A DNA stretch of 64,000 nt from contig NC_085867.1 in the NCBI RefSeq assembly GCF_034702125.1, positions 46,658,262-46,722,261 of the forward strand, written 5' to 3'. Origin of the DNA: Engraulis encrasicolus (taxonomy: Eukaryota; Chordata; Actinopteri; Clupeiformes; Engraulidae). The notes under the pieces were generated by a model. The model did no database searches, was not told where the DNA came from, and was given only the letters and a program-made list of their open reading frames with translations. This document shows positions 50,782-62,195 of the stretch, one piece after another. The position numbers were made by a program, and so were the translations under genes. Numbering within the stretch: the stretch's first letter is position 1; every line of letters starts with the position of its first letter.

Positions 50782-51538
50782 GGGCCATTCCATGTCAATT
50801 CACACGATTCCCTAGAATCTCCCCACATGACCCTCTCCGATTTACCCGATATCTCACATACAGGTACCTTTTGATGTCAATTGAAAGAATACCAAGTATT
50901 AGCACCCTACGTCCAACGGTTGCGGAGATGAAGCCCTCCAAAGTTGGGGTACCATGCCCACTTTTCAAGCCTGTGAATTGCATACAAAATTTCCAAGCAG
51001 ATTTTAACACCTCTGGTTTTAGTTTGAAGGAAGATACAGGCCTAAAAATCACCATGGCCCCTCAATATGACCCCGTCTACCAGATGATGTACTTACAAAT
51101 GGCATGCCTTGATTATTTTTGGCTATATTAAGCCTTAAAAACTGAATTTGTGAAACGCGTGTTGAAGAGTCTTGCCATTTTGGGGTTCCAGATCTTGGAA
51201 ACTATGTATGTTTTGGGAGTTGTAATTGATTTTCCATCATATTTGGGAACTGTACAGTGTATTCCAAAAAATGTAGGGCGCTCAGACTTTCAAAGATAAA
51301 CTAGGAGGGACTCAAAAACGTCTATGGGACAAAATTACCTTACGGTACCCTCTACTTCAGGCCTCAAATTAACCATGTGGGCACTTGATGACTGGAACGC
51401 CCTTTTAACCCCATGTACAGTAGCACTGTATCAAACATTCAAGCTTGGAAAAACTTTGTTTTTCAAAGTTCTTCATATTAATCTTGGCCTTCAAAGTATA
51501 TGTTTTTCTCTATATCTTATCACAGTCTTTTTTGTCTG

Positions 51539-51552
51539 CTGCCATCTGCTGG
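51539..51552 (-). promoter_or_regulatory. CTCF-like core motif, left arm of inner foldback
   Basis: The minus strand reads CCAGCAGATGGCAG, identical to 39017-39030. Confidence 0.4.
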
Positions 51553-52028
51553 TCAAAAAAAGTAACAACAGCGTAATGTAAGAAAACAAAAGGGGATGGT
51601 AAATCTTGCCCATAATTTACCAATAAAGCACTGTAATTATAATACAGTATGTTGCTATATACTAATTATGCAAGCATACAAGCATGATGAATATGTATAG
51701 TTTAAATAATTTCCTAAGTGTGACTGCTTAATGCTCAATCATGATGCCAGTCCCAAGGTGGCCTCACCCTGCACTACATTTCTACCAGACATGGGGGTGG
51801 GGGCGTCCTGGTGGAAATGTAATCATGATTGAGCATTCTGCATAATGTTCGTTAAAATCATAATTAATATATAGCAATATACTGTAGAATTAAAGTGCTT
51901 TATTGGTAGCCTAGCGAGCTTAACCCCTAGGGGCGTCAAGATTTCTAGGCTACTTTATTGGTAAATTATGGGCAATATTTTCCAGCCCCTTTTGTTTTCT
52001 TACATTACACTGTTGTTGCATTTTTTGA

Positions 52029-52042
52029 CCAGCAGATGGCAG
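52029..52042 (+). promoter_or_regulatory. CTCF-like core motif, right arm of inner foldback
   Basis: The plus strand reads CCAGCAGATGGCAG. With the copy at 51539 it forms a divergent pair about 490 bp apart. Confidence 0.4.
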
Positions 52043-52791
52043 CAGACAAAACAGACACTGTGATAAGACATAGACAAAAACATATACTTTGAAGGCCAAG
52101 ATTAATATGAAGAACTTTGAAAAACAAAGTTTTTCCAAGCTTGAATGTTTGATACAGTGCTACTGTACATGGGGTTAAAAGGGCGTTCCAGTCATCAAGT
52201 GCCCACGTGGTTAATTTGAGGCCTGAAGTAGAGGGTACCGTAAGGTAATTTTGTCCCAAAGCCGTTTTTGAGTCTCTCCTACTTTATCTTTCAAAGTCTG
52301 AGCGCCCTCTATTCTTTGGAATACACTGTACAGTTTCCAAATATGATGGAAAATCAATTATAACTCCCAAAGCATACATAGTTTCCAAGATCTGGAACCC
52401 CAAAATGGCAAGACTCTTCAACACGCGTTTCACAAATTCAGTTTTTAAGGCTTAATATAGCCAAAAATAATCAAGGCATGCCATTTGTAAGCACATAATC
52501 TGGTAGACAGGATCATATTGAGGGGCCATGGTGATTTGTAGGCCTGTATCTTCCTTCAAACTAAAACCAGAGGTGTCAAAATCTGCTTGTAAATTTTGTA
52601 TGCAATTCACAGGCTTGAAAAGTGGGCATGGCACCCCAACTTTGGAGGGCTTCATCTCCGCAACCGTTGGACGTAGGGTGCTAATACTTGGTATTCTTTC
52701 AATTGACATCAAAAGGTACCTGCATGTGAGATATCGGGTAAATCGGAGAGGGTCATGTGGGGAAGGCGTGTGAATTGACATGGAATGACCC

Positions 52792-53003
52792 TGCAGGAAG
52801 TTCAGTTTCACCTCTCCAGTGCTCGGCATACATTCCTCAACACATGCTAGCCACCAGTTGCCATCATATACAGCTACAACATACCCTTTGATGCTTGAAA
52901 ATGTAACACATTCCTTTACTGAGCTCACTCTTTCAACTCCTTCTCTGAATGCGGAAAATGGCCTAATGTCCATTGACAATGGGCAGAAGCTGACTGAGAA
53001 CAC
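52792..53003 (-). pseudogene. Transposon-borne protein of unknown function, N-terminal part
   Basis: It reads VVAVYDGNWWLACVEE and then VKLNFL before the inserted element. I recall a similar YDG-x-WW...HPHGP domain in fish transposon-encoded proteins, but cannot name the family. Leaving out the insert and one TGCA copy gives 393 nt in one frame (131 codons with stop) together with 50597-50777. The first codons lie in or next to the element's inverted arm, so the true N-terminus is missing. Confidence 0.55.
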
Positions 53004-54402
53004 TGACTGATATATTCAAGGCTGAATGTATAGTGTCCTACCCTCACATGTGAACCTTTCCTAGTCTGTTTCTCCCTTAATATTAGTGTCAGATTCAAAC
53101 CAATGCAGTTCTGGGGTGCTACCTTGCTACTAAAAAGGCACACCAAGTATGATTGAAATCCGGGTCGGTCGGGTCCCAAAGTGTCTGATTTCACGTGAAA
53201 TGACCCGTAAGCATTACACTTTCATACCAGTTTAGCAAGGCACTTGCTCCTTTACGCAACACACAGACTCCAGCTGTCTACACACAATTTCATACACAAG
53301 ACACTTTGTTCGAAAGTAAAATCTCAGAGTGTCATTGTGAAAACACATCTGTTAAAAAAACAAAACACACTGATGTATGACAAGATTTAGACACAGACAA
53401 TAAAACACATGCTTTCAAAATTGAACACTATTCTGCCACGTTGCATGCTTTATATTACATTGCATTTGTTTTATTTCACATTTATTTGTTTTACTTTGAT
53501 TGCTTGTATGCTAAACAAGGCGAATAGCACAATGGTACTAAATGTAGAATATGGAGTATGGCATTGACTGACTCACATACTGTAAAACCTAGCCTGATGC
53601 CGCCAAGAGTAGCCTTTTATCTTCATCATCACATGTTAGGTAATGTGAACATGATAGTTTGTAGAAATAGTGTCATTTTCAGAACACAACCAAGCAAGAC
53701 CACTTGAGCAAACTGACTGAACATGATATAATTTTGATGATGTCATGATGTCAGCTGCATAGTGTGTCTGTGAAAATGTATTGTATTTCGTGAATACCTC
53801 ATACCTCATAACCAAACAAAGTAGCCTATATTGACTTGATTGTCATTGGTGATTGTCACCTACACACTGTTGTATTTAGAGTGATGTACTGTTTGAGATA
53901 TATTTTGCTTCGGTTTAATGTCCTGTACTGTAAGGTGCAGTTTTGTAATGTACAGTACTGCATTTTGGGGTATTGTGAAAATGTACATTCTGTGAGACTG
54001 AATAGACTACTCCAAAAAGAAAGACTGCTGTGTTTTGTATAAAGCAGACAACTGTTTTAAAGTTGATCTAATTTGTTTTCTCATTTGGTGCTTTTGTGTG
54101 TCTTTTGACATGAAAGTGAGGATTTGACAAAAGATTAGGTTTTTATGGCAATGTTTATGCTTTTATAGCAGAGCTTCATGTTGCCATATATGTGATGGGT
54201 TTATCTCAAAGTGTTGAGAGCAATTGGCTTGTGTGAAGAGTTTTGACTCTATGAGCCAAATTTTGCAAATTGTGTGAAAGCAGTCGGCAAAAACTGTAAT
54301 TAATTATGTAATTCATTCTGCAAAAATTAGCATAATTTTCTCTCAAAAAATGTCATTGGTTTCAATGAGGGCAGCCGTGTTCTGGCAGGGACTCGCTTTT
54401 TG

Positions 54403-54636
54403 AAGGAGGAAACCAACGCACACCAGAGGTTTCGAGGTGCCGGTAGCAGGTAGATCAGTTTTTTAGAAGAAGATATCGCACACTCTTGTCCATCGTGCTG
54501 CAATTTATTCAGAAAACAATGTTTCAGCCTGTATGGCCTTTCTCAAGTTTTAGAAAGGCCATACAGGCCGAAACGTTGTTTTCTTAATAAATTGCAGCAC
54601 GATGGACAAGAGTGTGCTGTATCTTCTTCTAAAAAA
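54403..54636. mobile_element. Penelope-derived inverted-dimer insertion with 15 bp target duplication
   Basis: This 234 bp insert is related to the one at 4398-4634, but here the left arm is full length and the right arm is shortened. It is flanked by GGGACTCGCTTTTTG at 54388-54402 and 54637-54651. It landed inside the right terminal repeat of the 49494-54659 element. Confidence 0.82.
54512..54552 (-). ncRNA. Hammerhead-like motif with U3/A8 core, left arm of the 54.5 kb palindrome
   Basis: On the minus strand it reads AAAAC, TTGAGAA, stem II, GAA, ACAT and TGTTTTC. It matches the copy at 4483-4522 except that ACGT is ACAT, a CpG-type change that breaks the self-complementary stem III. The right arm (from 54551) keeps ACGT but lacks the TTGA half of the core. 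Confidence 0.5.
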
Positions 54637-54837
54637 GGGACTCGCTTTTTGGCACGACAGGGGCACAGAACTGGGTGCCCATTACACAGGGCTTCCAGAT
54701 GGGTTTTATCCTGGGCCAAGCCAAAGTCATCAAGGCAGCCCCCCCTCCTGACTACATCTGAAGCTCAGCTTTATGACCCAATAGCCACTGGTGGTGATAA
54801 TTACATGTAATGTACGGATAACTAAAAATGGACTATT

Positions 54838-54961
54838 CATCATCATCATCATCATCATCGCAGGAACAATGCAGCTGTCGATGGATGGGCGTGCCAAGGG
54901 GTCTTTGAATGTGCGCAATCACCAGTTACTAATGGCCTGCCCACCTTAACGACACACACAC

Positions 54962-55000
<39 letters not shown>
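54838..55000. repeat. CAT run and CA microsatellite
   Basis: Seven CAT units at 54838-54860 and a CA run at 54953-55000. Confidence 0.85.
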
Positions 55001-55001
<1 letters not shown>

Positions 55002-55149
55002 CCAGCTCCGCACCACCCCACCCCACAGCACAGCACAGCACAGCACAGCCACTGCACCACAGGCTTCCCGCTGTTTTCTTTAGTTGCAAACGGCCCCAGT
55101 AACCCTGAGCCGTGTGGAATGAGCCTGAGGAATGAGCTCGCTCTCCTCT

Positions 55150-55245
55150 GTCGCTCCCTCTCCTCCACTCGCTCTGTCACTCCCTCTCCTCTCCTCCACT
55201 CGCTCTGTCACTCCCTCTCCTCTCCTCCACTCGCTCTGTTCTGTT
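55150..55245. repeat. Short minisatellite (CTCCACTCGCTCTGTCACTC)
   Basis: Three units of a pyrimidine-rich sequence of about 33 bp. Confidence 0.75.
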
Positions 55246-55906
55246 CTGTCCCGCTGACCACCCTACTGTACAATACTGCCCTACAATTTCAGAACGCAGT
55301 ACAATTCGAAATGGCAAACTGAGAAAAAAGGCTTTAAAGTTTCCTCTCTGGCCACACAACTATGTTGGAGGTAAAGTGGTGATGACACTTCCATGTAATA
55401 CTTTTTTAAGGTGGAAATTTATGCACACAAGAAAAAAAAAAAACATTCTCATTACTTTTTAGAAGAAATATCGTTCTGTTGTGGTATTTCTGTCTACACC
55501 AAAACCAGTGTCAATGGAGAAGTGCAGTATATTGTGCGATATACTGCGTTTTTGGCTAGTATGAAGTAACCTCCTAAAACCAAAAGGCGCAGTATAATCG
55601 TTTTTTATCGTTTTTTTCTGAAACGGGACCAAGTTGGACCAACATTTTGTAACACAAGAAAAATAAGGTATTTTAAAGCCAATTTCCGGTCTAAACACAT
55701 TTTCAAGATACTGCATTCTGATATTGTAGGGCAGAATACACATGGACTCATTCACAGCAGCAACAGCAGCGGCAGCCAGGCAGCCTGGAATGGGTAGAAA
55801 TAGGGCCCGGCATTTTTTACTTAAACGGGCCCCCTCATAATTAGCAGTGCAGAACTGAATCACCGGTGGGCCCCTATTTTCAGATGTAAAAATATATACA
55901 TATATA

Positions 55907-56773
55907 CAGTACAGGCCAAAAGCGTGGACTCACCTTCTCATTTATGCATTCTCTTTATTTTCATGGATTTTCATTGTGTATTTCATGCAGGGCATCAAAA
56001 CTATGCTTGAACACATGGAGAATAACGTGTTTACCAAAAAATATCATTCTAGCTGTTGTCCAACAGCAATGTCAGCTGTCTATCCACCTGACGTCAACAC
56101 AGCACAACTGATGGCCCCACACATTTCAATAAGCTTATTTTTGTCTATTTTCATATAAAAATGCCCAGTCAGTCATGTCAATCCAAATTGAACATTAAAG
56201 TCCTCCAATAACTCACTAGAATTGTAGAACTATAAACTTTTAAACACTTGTCAATACAAGCATTTTACAGACATTTTCTTGATCTGATACTTCTCATAGC
56301 CAGTTACTTGGAGAGGTCAAACCTGTGTTGGAGGGAATCTGTGGCAGGGTTTTTCAGTTTTACTTTTACTTTTTTTATCACTTTTTCACCTCAATAACCA
56401 GCTGTGCTGACCAAGTAACCCATTATCAGATCAAGAAAATCTCTCTTGTATTGCTTGTATCAATTAAAATTGACTCGACTGACTGGGTATTTTTACTTGA
56501 AAATAGACAGGAAAAATAAGCTTGTTGAAATGTTGTTGGGCCCTCAGCTTTGCTGTGTTGACGTCACTGTTTGGCATTTTTTGATATTTTTTAATAATTG
56601 TTTTTGTTTTTATACGTATATATTTTCATTTCTTTGCTACGCACAAAATTATACATGTGTTCATTCACAGTTTTGATGCCCTCCCTGAAAATGTATTAGG
56701 TTCTGTAAATAGCCACAAAAATTAAGAGAATTAAATAAATGAGAAGGGGAGTCCACACGTGTGGCCTGTACTG
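55907..56773. mobile_element. Tc1-like foldback element, 0.87 kb
   Basis: The ends CAGTACAGGCC and GGCCTGTACTG are flanked by TA. The arms are inverted for about 400 bp and carry GGGCATCAAAACT, familiar from fish Tc1-like termini. No transposase is left. It interrupts a GGGCCC-rich repeat whose halves lie at 55795-55890 and 57020-57200. Confidence 0.78.
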
Positions 56774-56794
56774 TATATACAGTATATATATATA

Positions 56795-56927
56795 CTTGAA
56801 GGACAACACCGGAACAGCACAGATGTAATTCTATGTGTTTTTTTTATTCAAGTGCACAACATGTTGTGCACTTGAATAAAAAAACACAAAGAATTTCATC
56901 TGTGCTGCTCCGGTGTTGTCCTTCAAG
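56795..56927. mobile_element. Near-perfect palindrome of Penelope terminal-repeat tails
   Basis: Two inverted copies of the last 65 bp or so of the terminal repeat found at 13384-13453 meet at AACATGTT. The ribozyme body is absent. The arms match almost fully, ending CTTGAAGGACAAC and its complement. Confidence 0.7.
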
Positions 56928-57029
56928 TGAAGATTTCCTGCCTCTCCCCCATCGATGCACCAGATGATAAAGCAGAAGCTCGAGGAACTACCCTTTTGTT
57001 TAGTATATATATAATTTTTTAACATTTCT

Positions 57030-57173
57030 GAAAATAGGGGCCCACAAGGGTGCAGGGCCCACCGGGAAATGACCGCTGAAAATAGGGGCCCACAAGGGTG
57101 CAGGGCCCACCGGGAAATGCCCGCTGAAAATAGGGGCCCACAAGGGTGCAGGGCCCACCGGGAAATGCCCGCT
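57030..57173. repeat. 48 bp tandem repeat, three units
   Basis: Units start at 57030, 57078 and 57126 with GAAAATAGGGGCCCACAAGG. Single copies of related sequence occur at 55795-55890 and 61800-61870. Confidence 0.85.
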
Positions 57174-57524
57174 ATGCCAGAGGGCCCGTCCAGCCCTGGC
57201 AGCGGTAGCAAGAGCAGCAGCAGCCGCAGAGAGGAGATGAAGAAAAACACTCATCCCCCAACGGGGGAAATAATTGAAAGGAACTACGATGTTTGGAGAA
57301 GCATGCACAGTGCACAGTGCTGCATACACGTACGCACGAACGCACGCACATACATACACACACACACACAATACAAGCTATGTATCTCAATGTGCTCAGG
57401 TAAATGATGTAGGCCTATTTGGTTGTCATAGCTTCAGTTCACTGACTCATATCCACTCTCCCTCTTTCGCTCCCCCTTGCTACAACACTGTCATACTTCA
57501 ACATCATGTCTTCTCAAAATACTA

Positions 57525-57925
57525 GAGATGCACCGGATCCTGATTTTTAGGATCCTGCCAGATACCGGATCCACTGCTTAAGATCCTGCCGGATCCGGAG
57601 CCGGATAGGCCTACCGGATCCTACGAAAGTGTTGAAACACATAGCCTACTCGCACATGTGGGACCTTTTTATTACGTTGGCTCAAACTATTTTTTAGACT
57701 CATTGGCTTACTGCCACACTGCCTGCAACGGCCGCTTCCAAAGGGCTTTCACTCCATGCAGCGATTGGGGTTGTGAAAGACTGACTGAAAAGCCTAGGCT
57801 AGAGATGCACCCGATCCTGATTTTTAGGTAACATGCCGGATACCGGATCCACTGGTTAAGATCCTGCCGGACCCTTATCCTGTGAAAAACCCTATTATCC
57901 TGCCGGATCCGGAACCGACTAAATA
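57525..57925. repeat. Two hAT-like ends with CCGGATCC words
   Basis: TAGAGATGCACC begins near 57522 and again near 57800. Each is followed by GATCCTGATTTTTAGG and TACCGGATCCACTG. It looks like a duplicated or nested element of one hAT-like family. Confidence 0.45.
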
Positions 57926-58690
57926 TGTATATGCTAAAATATCTTACCACGAATATGATGTGATAGAAACCATTTACATCACAGGTGGCTGGCAGGACAG
58001 TGCCTTTTCATATTTGAGAATAGGCCTACCTAAGACACAGATGCATCTCCAGGGATACAATTTCCCAGCCAACACACACACACACACACAAAAGTTGTGT
58101 AGGGATGGTTTGAACCACAGGGCATCTGGCTATTTTAAGTATTGTTCCCATAGCTAGTAAACTCAACTGTGTGGAGATAAATTATTATACCTACCGGCCC
58201 ACTACCGAAGATAAACAACAGAGTGAAACAAATGTGTGAATAGCATACGAGCTTTTCAGTGGACCAAATCCGCCTTTTATCTTCTCCAACTATAGATAGA
58301 AGCGGTGTCGACCCCATACAATAGAGAACGCCTCTCTGTGGTTTGCGAGTATTGTTTGCTTGGTCAAAAGCTTTTTTTATTCTATTCAGATATTTGTTTG
58401 GGCTGTTGGACAGTATTCATCTGATCAAAATGCGAGCTCATAGCAACTGTATTTCAGTGCTTTTGAAAGGTAACGTGGCAGTGTGTTGTTTATGAAATGT
58501 TGCCGTGACAGCCACGGCTTTGGTTTTCAACTTGCATTCCCAGGCTACACTGACTCCATCATCAACCTCAACCTGCAGATAGAGGATAGGCTACAAGATT
58601 ATGAAACAGGTCAACAGTGTGACGAGACTATTCTGTGCGGGATGTTTTCTGAAAGACAGTCGCAAAACAAGGAGGATGAGTTGACATTAC

Positions 58691-58820
58691 CAGCTTTGCA
58701 CGGGTCCTTGAAGTTGATGGTGTCTGCGGGGCCAACATAGTCACTCTCCACCTCCAGTGCAATCGCAAGTAAGACGCGAAGGCTCGATAGTAGGATCACC
58801 CACCTCCTCAGCGGACCCAT
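58691..58820 (-). CDS. bmp1: BMP1/tolloid-family astacin metalloprotease, exon 1 (signal peptide)
   Basis: This is the first coding exon, encoding residues 1-43 plus one base of codon 44. The start ATG (58820-58818) has A at -3 and G at +4, a strong Kozak context. An in-frame TGA lies nine codons upstream (58850-58848), so no longer start is possible on this transcript. Residues 8-21 are hydrophobic and fit a secretory signal peptide. The exon ends with the family motif KDPCKA, which in BMP1/TLL proteins sits just before the FxGD segment. The donor reads G|GTAATG in phase 1. Joining to exon 2 restores A-A-F-L-G-D. The family processes procollagens, lysyl oxidase and chordin outside the cell; that role is known for the family, not shown here. 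The signal region itself is not conserved enough to tell bmp1 from tll1/tll2. Confidence 0.85.
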
Positions 58821-58850
58821 GTTTCTGGGACAGGGTAAGAGGATGTGTCA
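58811..58850 (-). promoter_or_regulatory. Translation start context of the bmp1-like gene
   Basis: On the minus strand the ATG at 58820-58818 is preceded by AGAAAC and followed by G, matching the Kozak rule (A at -3, G at +4). An in-frame TGA lies 27 nt upstream. The transcription start was not located. Confidence 0.6.
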
Positions 58851-58921
58851 AAACTAAAAACTCTCTGGCGACAGAGAAATGAAACTGGGGGAGGACTTAG
58901 AATGGCTGGGAACTTTGGAGA

Positions 58922-58928
58922 GGGCGGG
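58922..58928. promoter_or_regulatory. Possible GC box upstream of bmp1-like exon 1
   Basis: GGGCGGG lies about 100 bp 5' of the start codon and matches an Sp1/KLF GC box. No convincing TATA box was seen nearby. A seven-base match alone is weak evidence. Confidence 0.25.
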
Positions 58929-60321
58929 TTTTTACAACTGAGCGTTGCCTCTCGGCGTCTTTATTCGGAGGCAGTGATTCGCTCACATACCCGGGAGTCA
59001 GGCCAGCATAAAAAGTTAGCAGTGCGAAGGTCACGCGCATCGATTATTGCGCATATCTGCCGGCTCCCCATAATGTAAACGTTCTCCACAGTAATGTAGT
59101 TCCATGCAAGTAGGCTACAGTGCCCCTCTAGAGCGGCGTTTAATGACCGTGCATTACTGTTGGCAGAGCTGCAAGGTGGTTGGACTGCGCAGCAGTTGCG
59201 CATGGATACCAACCTGGATGCAGCGGTCAGAGGTTGGCCACCCAGATCTCTTTGGTTAAGCTGTGTGTGTTTAAATAAGGCAAATATCTTAACTGGTGAA
59301 AGAACATCTTCTTTAGACACCAAGGGCAAAACCAAACATTTTAATGAGTTCAATATAAAAATATACATCAAACGAAACACAGGGTCAGCTGCGCAGGCCA
59401 TGTTGCATGTTGCCATAGGCCAACCGGTAATTGCTGGGCTACATAATCTTAGCAAGACACACTGGAGCTAAATTTACATGCCACATCAATAATCCAGCAT
59501 CCAAAAATAATTCTTCTTATGGCATTTAGGATCATTTTGCACATATTGTAGGCCTACACAAAGCCTGCGTCCACTCCATCAAGTTGTCGCCCTCGGCAGG
59601 TGTTTGCGTTGGTTTGGAGATGGCTGTTGTGACTTGTGATGCCATGGAGGCCTCTCGTTCTATCCGAACGTTAATCGAACGCCAGGCTTCTGGGTGGATG
59701 TGTCAGCATAAAAGTGTGTCCAAATCGATAATCACACTCTCCAAGCAGAGTGTGTGGGTGGGTTTTTCAAACATGATAAGCTTAAGAGTTTGTATCCCAA
59801 AATGAATAAAAAAATAAATAAGTACATACATAAATAAATACATAAATACATAAATAAATAAAACATCCTGGTATGCCTTAGTAAATGAAATTACACCATG
59901 AGATTTGGCCACCAAAACCTAGACCAAATGCTCAACAGCTTAATGGAGTCATCGCAATATTTTGTGAAATGTTGTATAAATGATCAGTAGTTTTTGCAAA
60001 GTGTTTACAGACAGACAGACAGACCGACCAAGATGCAAAGTCCTGAAAAAAATCATCCTTCAAATACCCTGTCTGTGTATAGCTTCAATTTAAAAGGAAC
60101 TTTGATAACAGTATAATACAATCCAGAAGTGTCACTAGACCTATTTTACAGGGGCACGTGCATGGGTATTGAGTTCACAAAAAAAAGAACAACCTTGCTA
60201 CCTTGGAATTAAGCTCAAGTTAAGCATACAGAGTAATCATATACAGAATGCGCACAGAATGCTATTTGTTGTGTTTTTGTTTTTTTCTTGCTTCTTGCCC
60301 CCGCGCTTTGCGTGCTCACGT

Positions 60322-60488
60322 TAGGCTCGTTCGTGACGAAGCAGTGCTGCTTTTCCTAAGCAGTGGGCATGCGCACTTTGCCAGTTTGATGCATTCTGGT
60401 TAGAATTTTCTAACCACAATATATCAAACTAGCCAGGTGCGCATGTTCGCTGCTTAGCAAAAGCAGCACTGCTTTGCGAACGAGCCTA
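60322..60488. repeat. Foldback MITE (TAGGCTCGTTCG ends)
   Basis: TAGGCTCGTTCG and its complement bound inverted arms through AAGCAGTGCTGCTTTT and ATGCGCAC. No target duplication was found. Confidence 0.65.
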
Positions 60489-60540
60489 CTATCTGTCGAT
60501 GCCCTACTGTGCCCCTGTATAGTATTAGGTCAGCTGACAC

Positions 60541-60915
60541 TAGGGCTGCACGATTATGGAAAAAATCATAATCACGATTTTTTCGGTCAAAATCATAATC
60601 ACGATTATTAATCACGATTATTGATTTTTGCAGATTTTTTGGAAAATTATAACAAGATGAAATATAACCAAGAATGAATTACATACGGGATGAGAAAAAT
60701 AAAATGAATTGTAATAATTATGTAAAGGCAAGAGCATGAAACTTAAGTGGACAGATTTCTGGCCAGAAACACCAGCCTGTCAGTATGTTCTGGCTTCAAG
60801 GACGCTCTCAAAAGTAGGTCACTATTGCCATGATTAAATCACGATTAAAATCATGAGTTCGATTTCACTATTTTATCACAATTTTGATTATTTTTCGATT
60901 AATTGTGCAGCCCTA
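60541..60915. mobile_element. hAT MITE (TAGGGCTGCA ends, duplication GCTGACAC)
   Basis: The termini are TAGGGCTGCACGATT and AATTGTGCAGCCCTA. Perfect duplications lie at 60533-60540 and 60916-60923. The interior is rich in AATCACGATT. Confidence 0.92.
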
Positions 60916-61744
60916 GCTGACACCCCTGGTACAATAATTTCCAAATAAAGCAGCAGGCACTCCACAGGACCACAGAGCCAACAGGATTACAAAGATTAGG
61001 CCTACAGTTGACAAAAATGACAAAAAAATCCAACATTTAGGTAGCAAAACATCAGTACAAATAGCTTTGTCAGCGTCACATTTTTGCAAAATACCCTGAC
61101 TGATTACCGTACAACACATAAAAAGCGCATTCTGCCTTACTTAAAACAGAGACATTTAATACATTGTCATTGCTTTGCCATTTACAATCACCATGCTTAG
61201 AAAAATACTACATTCATGTATTTATATTTAAATCATTCCCAGGTGTTGAATCACCTTTAATCAAATTTTAAAAAATGCTCAAGCAATTAAACAGTGTAAA
61301 AACAGACAGCAGTGCTGGGGTGTTTTTAATCTATTTGCTGAATACTGTTGTAGCAACTAAATTAAATGGAAATTACTTTCATTGTGTACTGAGCTCATGA
61401 GAATTGAGAAGAGAACATGATTGAAAGAAAACGTTCTAAGAACAGACTGCATGGGCTGAAAAAGCACAGTGTTTGTTGGCATTGCTGCTGTTCAACAGTA
61501 ATCGTTCTTCAATACACCACGAGGTGCTACTTTGACACATCATTAGTGATGAACTCGAGGTCGTTGGGTGTTTTGGGTCTTTGATTAACAAACAAAGTGA
61601 GGGTGTTTGCTGATCAATGACCCGACACAGCCACATCGCTGCTGTGAAACAATAATCAATACAGTCCTTGACATAATACTTCACGCGTCCTTCAAGCAAT
61701 CCACCCTTCATGAAGTGCATTCACCTGACCACACATGGAGTATG

Positions 61745-62032
61745 CAGGGCTGGACTGGCCATCTGGCATAGCAGGCATTTCCTGGTGGGCCCTCCACCCT
61801 CATGGGCCCCTTATTTTCAGAAAAAATCTGAAAATAGGGGCCCACGAGGGTGCAGGGCCCACCGGTGAGTCAGTTCTGCGCCACTAATTATATTATGAGG
61901 TTTCCCCTTTAATCCAAAAGTGCCCGGGCCCTACGTGTATGTCTCCCCCAGTTCCTGGGACCCCAAACAAGGCCCAGGCATTTTTGTGCGGTCCCCTCTA
62001 AATTGTGGGCCAGTCCCTCTGAAAATACACAA
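61745..62032. repeat. Decayed hAT-like GGGCCC-rich repeat
   Basis: CAGGGCTGGACTGG on the left and GGGCCAGTCCCTCTG on the right are imperfect inverted ends. No clean duplication remains. The interior matches 57030-57173. Confidence 0.45.
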
Positions 62033-62034
62033 TC

Positions 62035-62195
62035 ACAAGTCGGACAGGCGGACGAAGATCCGTCCATTTATGCAGTGCCACCTTGTGGACACAGGAGGGC
62101 ATAACACTTTCAAGAATGCCTTTCACACGGACAGACAGACCGACTGACCGACCATCGGACGGACATACCCTCTTTAGAGATGCTAGGACGCATCT
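62035..62195 (+). repeat. Interspersed repeat with GGACGGAC tail, copy B
   Basis: It is homologous to 24185-24360. It contains GTGCCACCTTGTGGACAC, a one-mismatch CTCF-like word on the minus strand. Confidence 0.6.

Larger units (their letters stand above)
50782..52791. mobile_element. GGGYCATTCCA foldback element inserted in a transposon gene (duplication TGCA)
   Basis: The ends GGGCCATTCCATG and CATGGAATGACCC are flanked by TGCA (50778-50781, 52792-52795). The arms, up to about 800 bp long, are inverted. They carry mirrored CTCF-like words at 51539-51552 and 52029-52042. Its terminal word and duplication length match 38102-39765. Confidence 0.85.
49907..53206. mobile_element. GGGTCATTTCA element carrying a gene fragment (duplication GTAA)
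   Basis: The ends GGGTCATTTCACGTG and its complement are flanked by GTAA (49903-49906, 53207-53210). The inverted arms are about 212 bp. The interior holds a minus-strand coding fragment that is split by the element at 50782-52791. Without that insert the element is about 1.29 kb. Confidence 0.85.
49494..54659. mobile_element. Outer element with TGTCGTGCCAAAAAGCGAG terminal repeats
   Basis: The left end TGTCGTGCCAAAAAGCGAG and its exact complement at 54641-54659 bound a 5.2 kb interval. Similarity between the ends runs on for about 100 bp, through CCTGCCAGAACAC. It contains the GTAA element, the TGCA element and, in its right end, the Penelope-derived insert. No target duplication was recognised. 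Confidence 0.65.
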
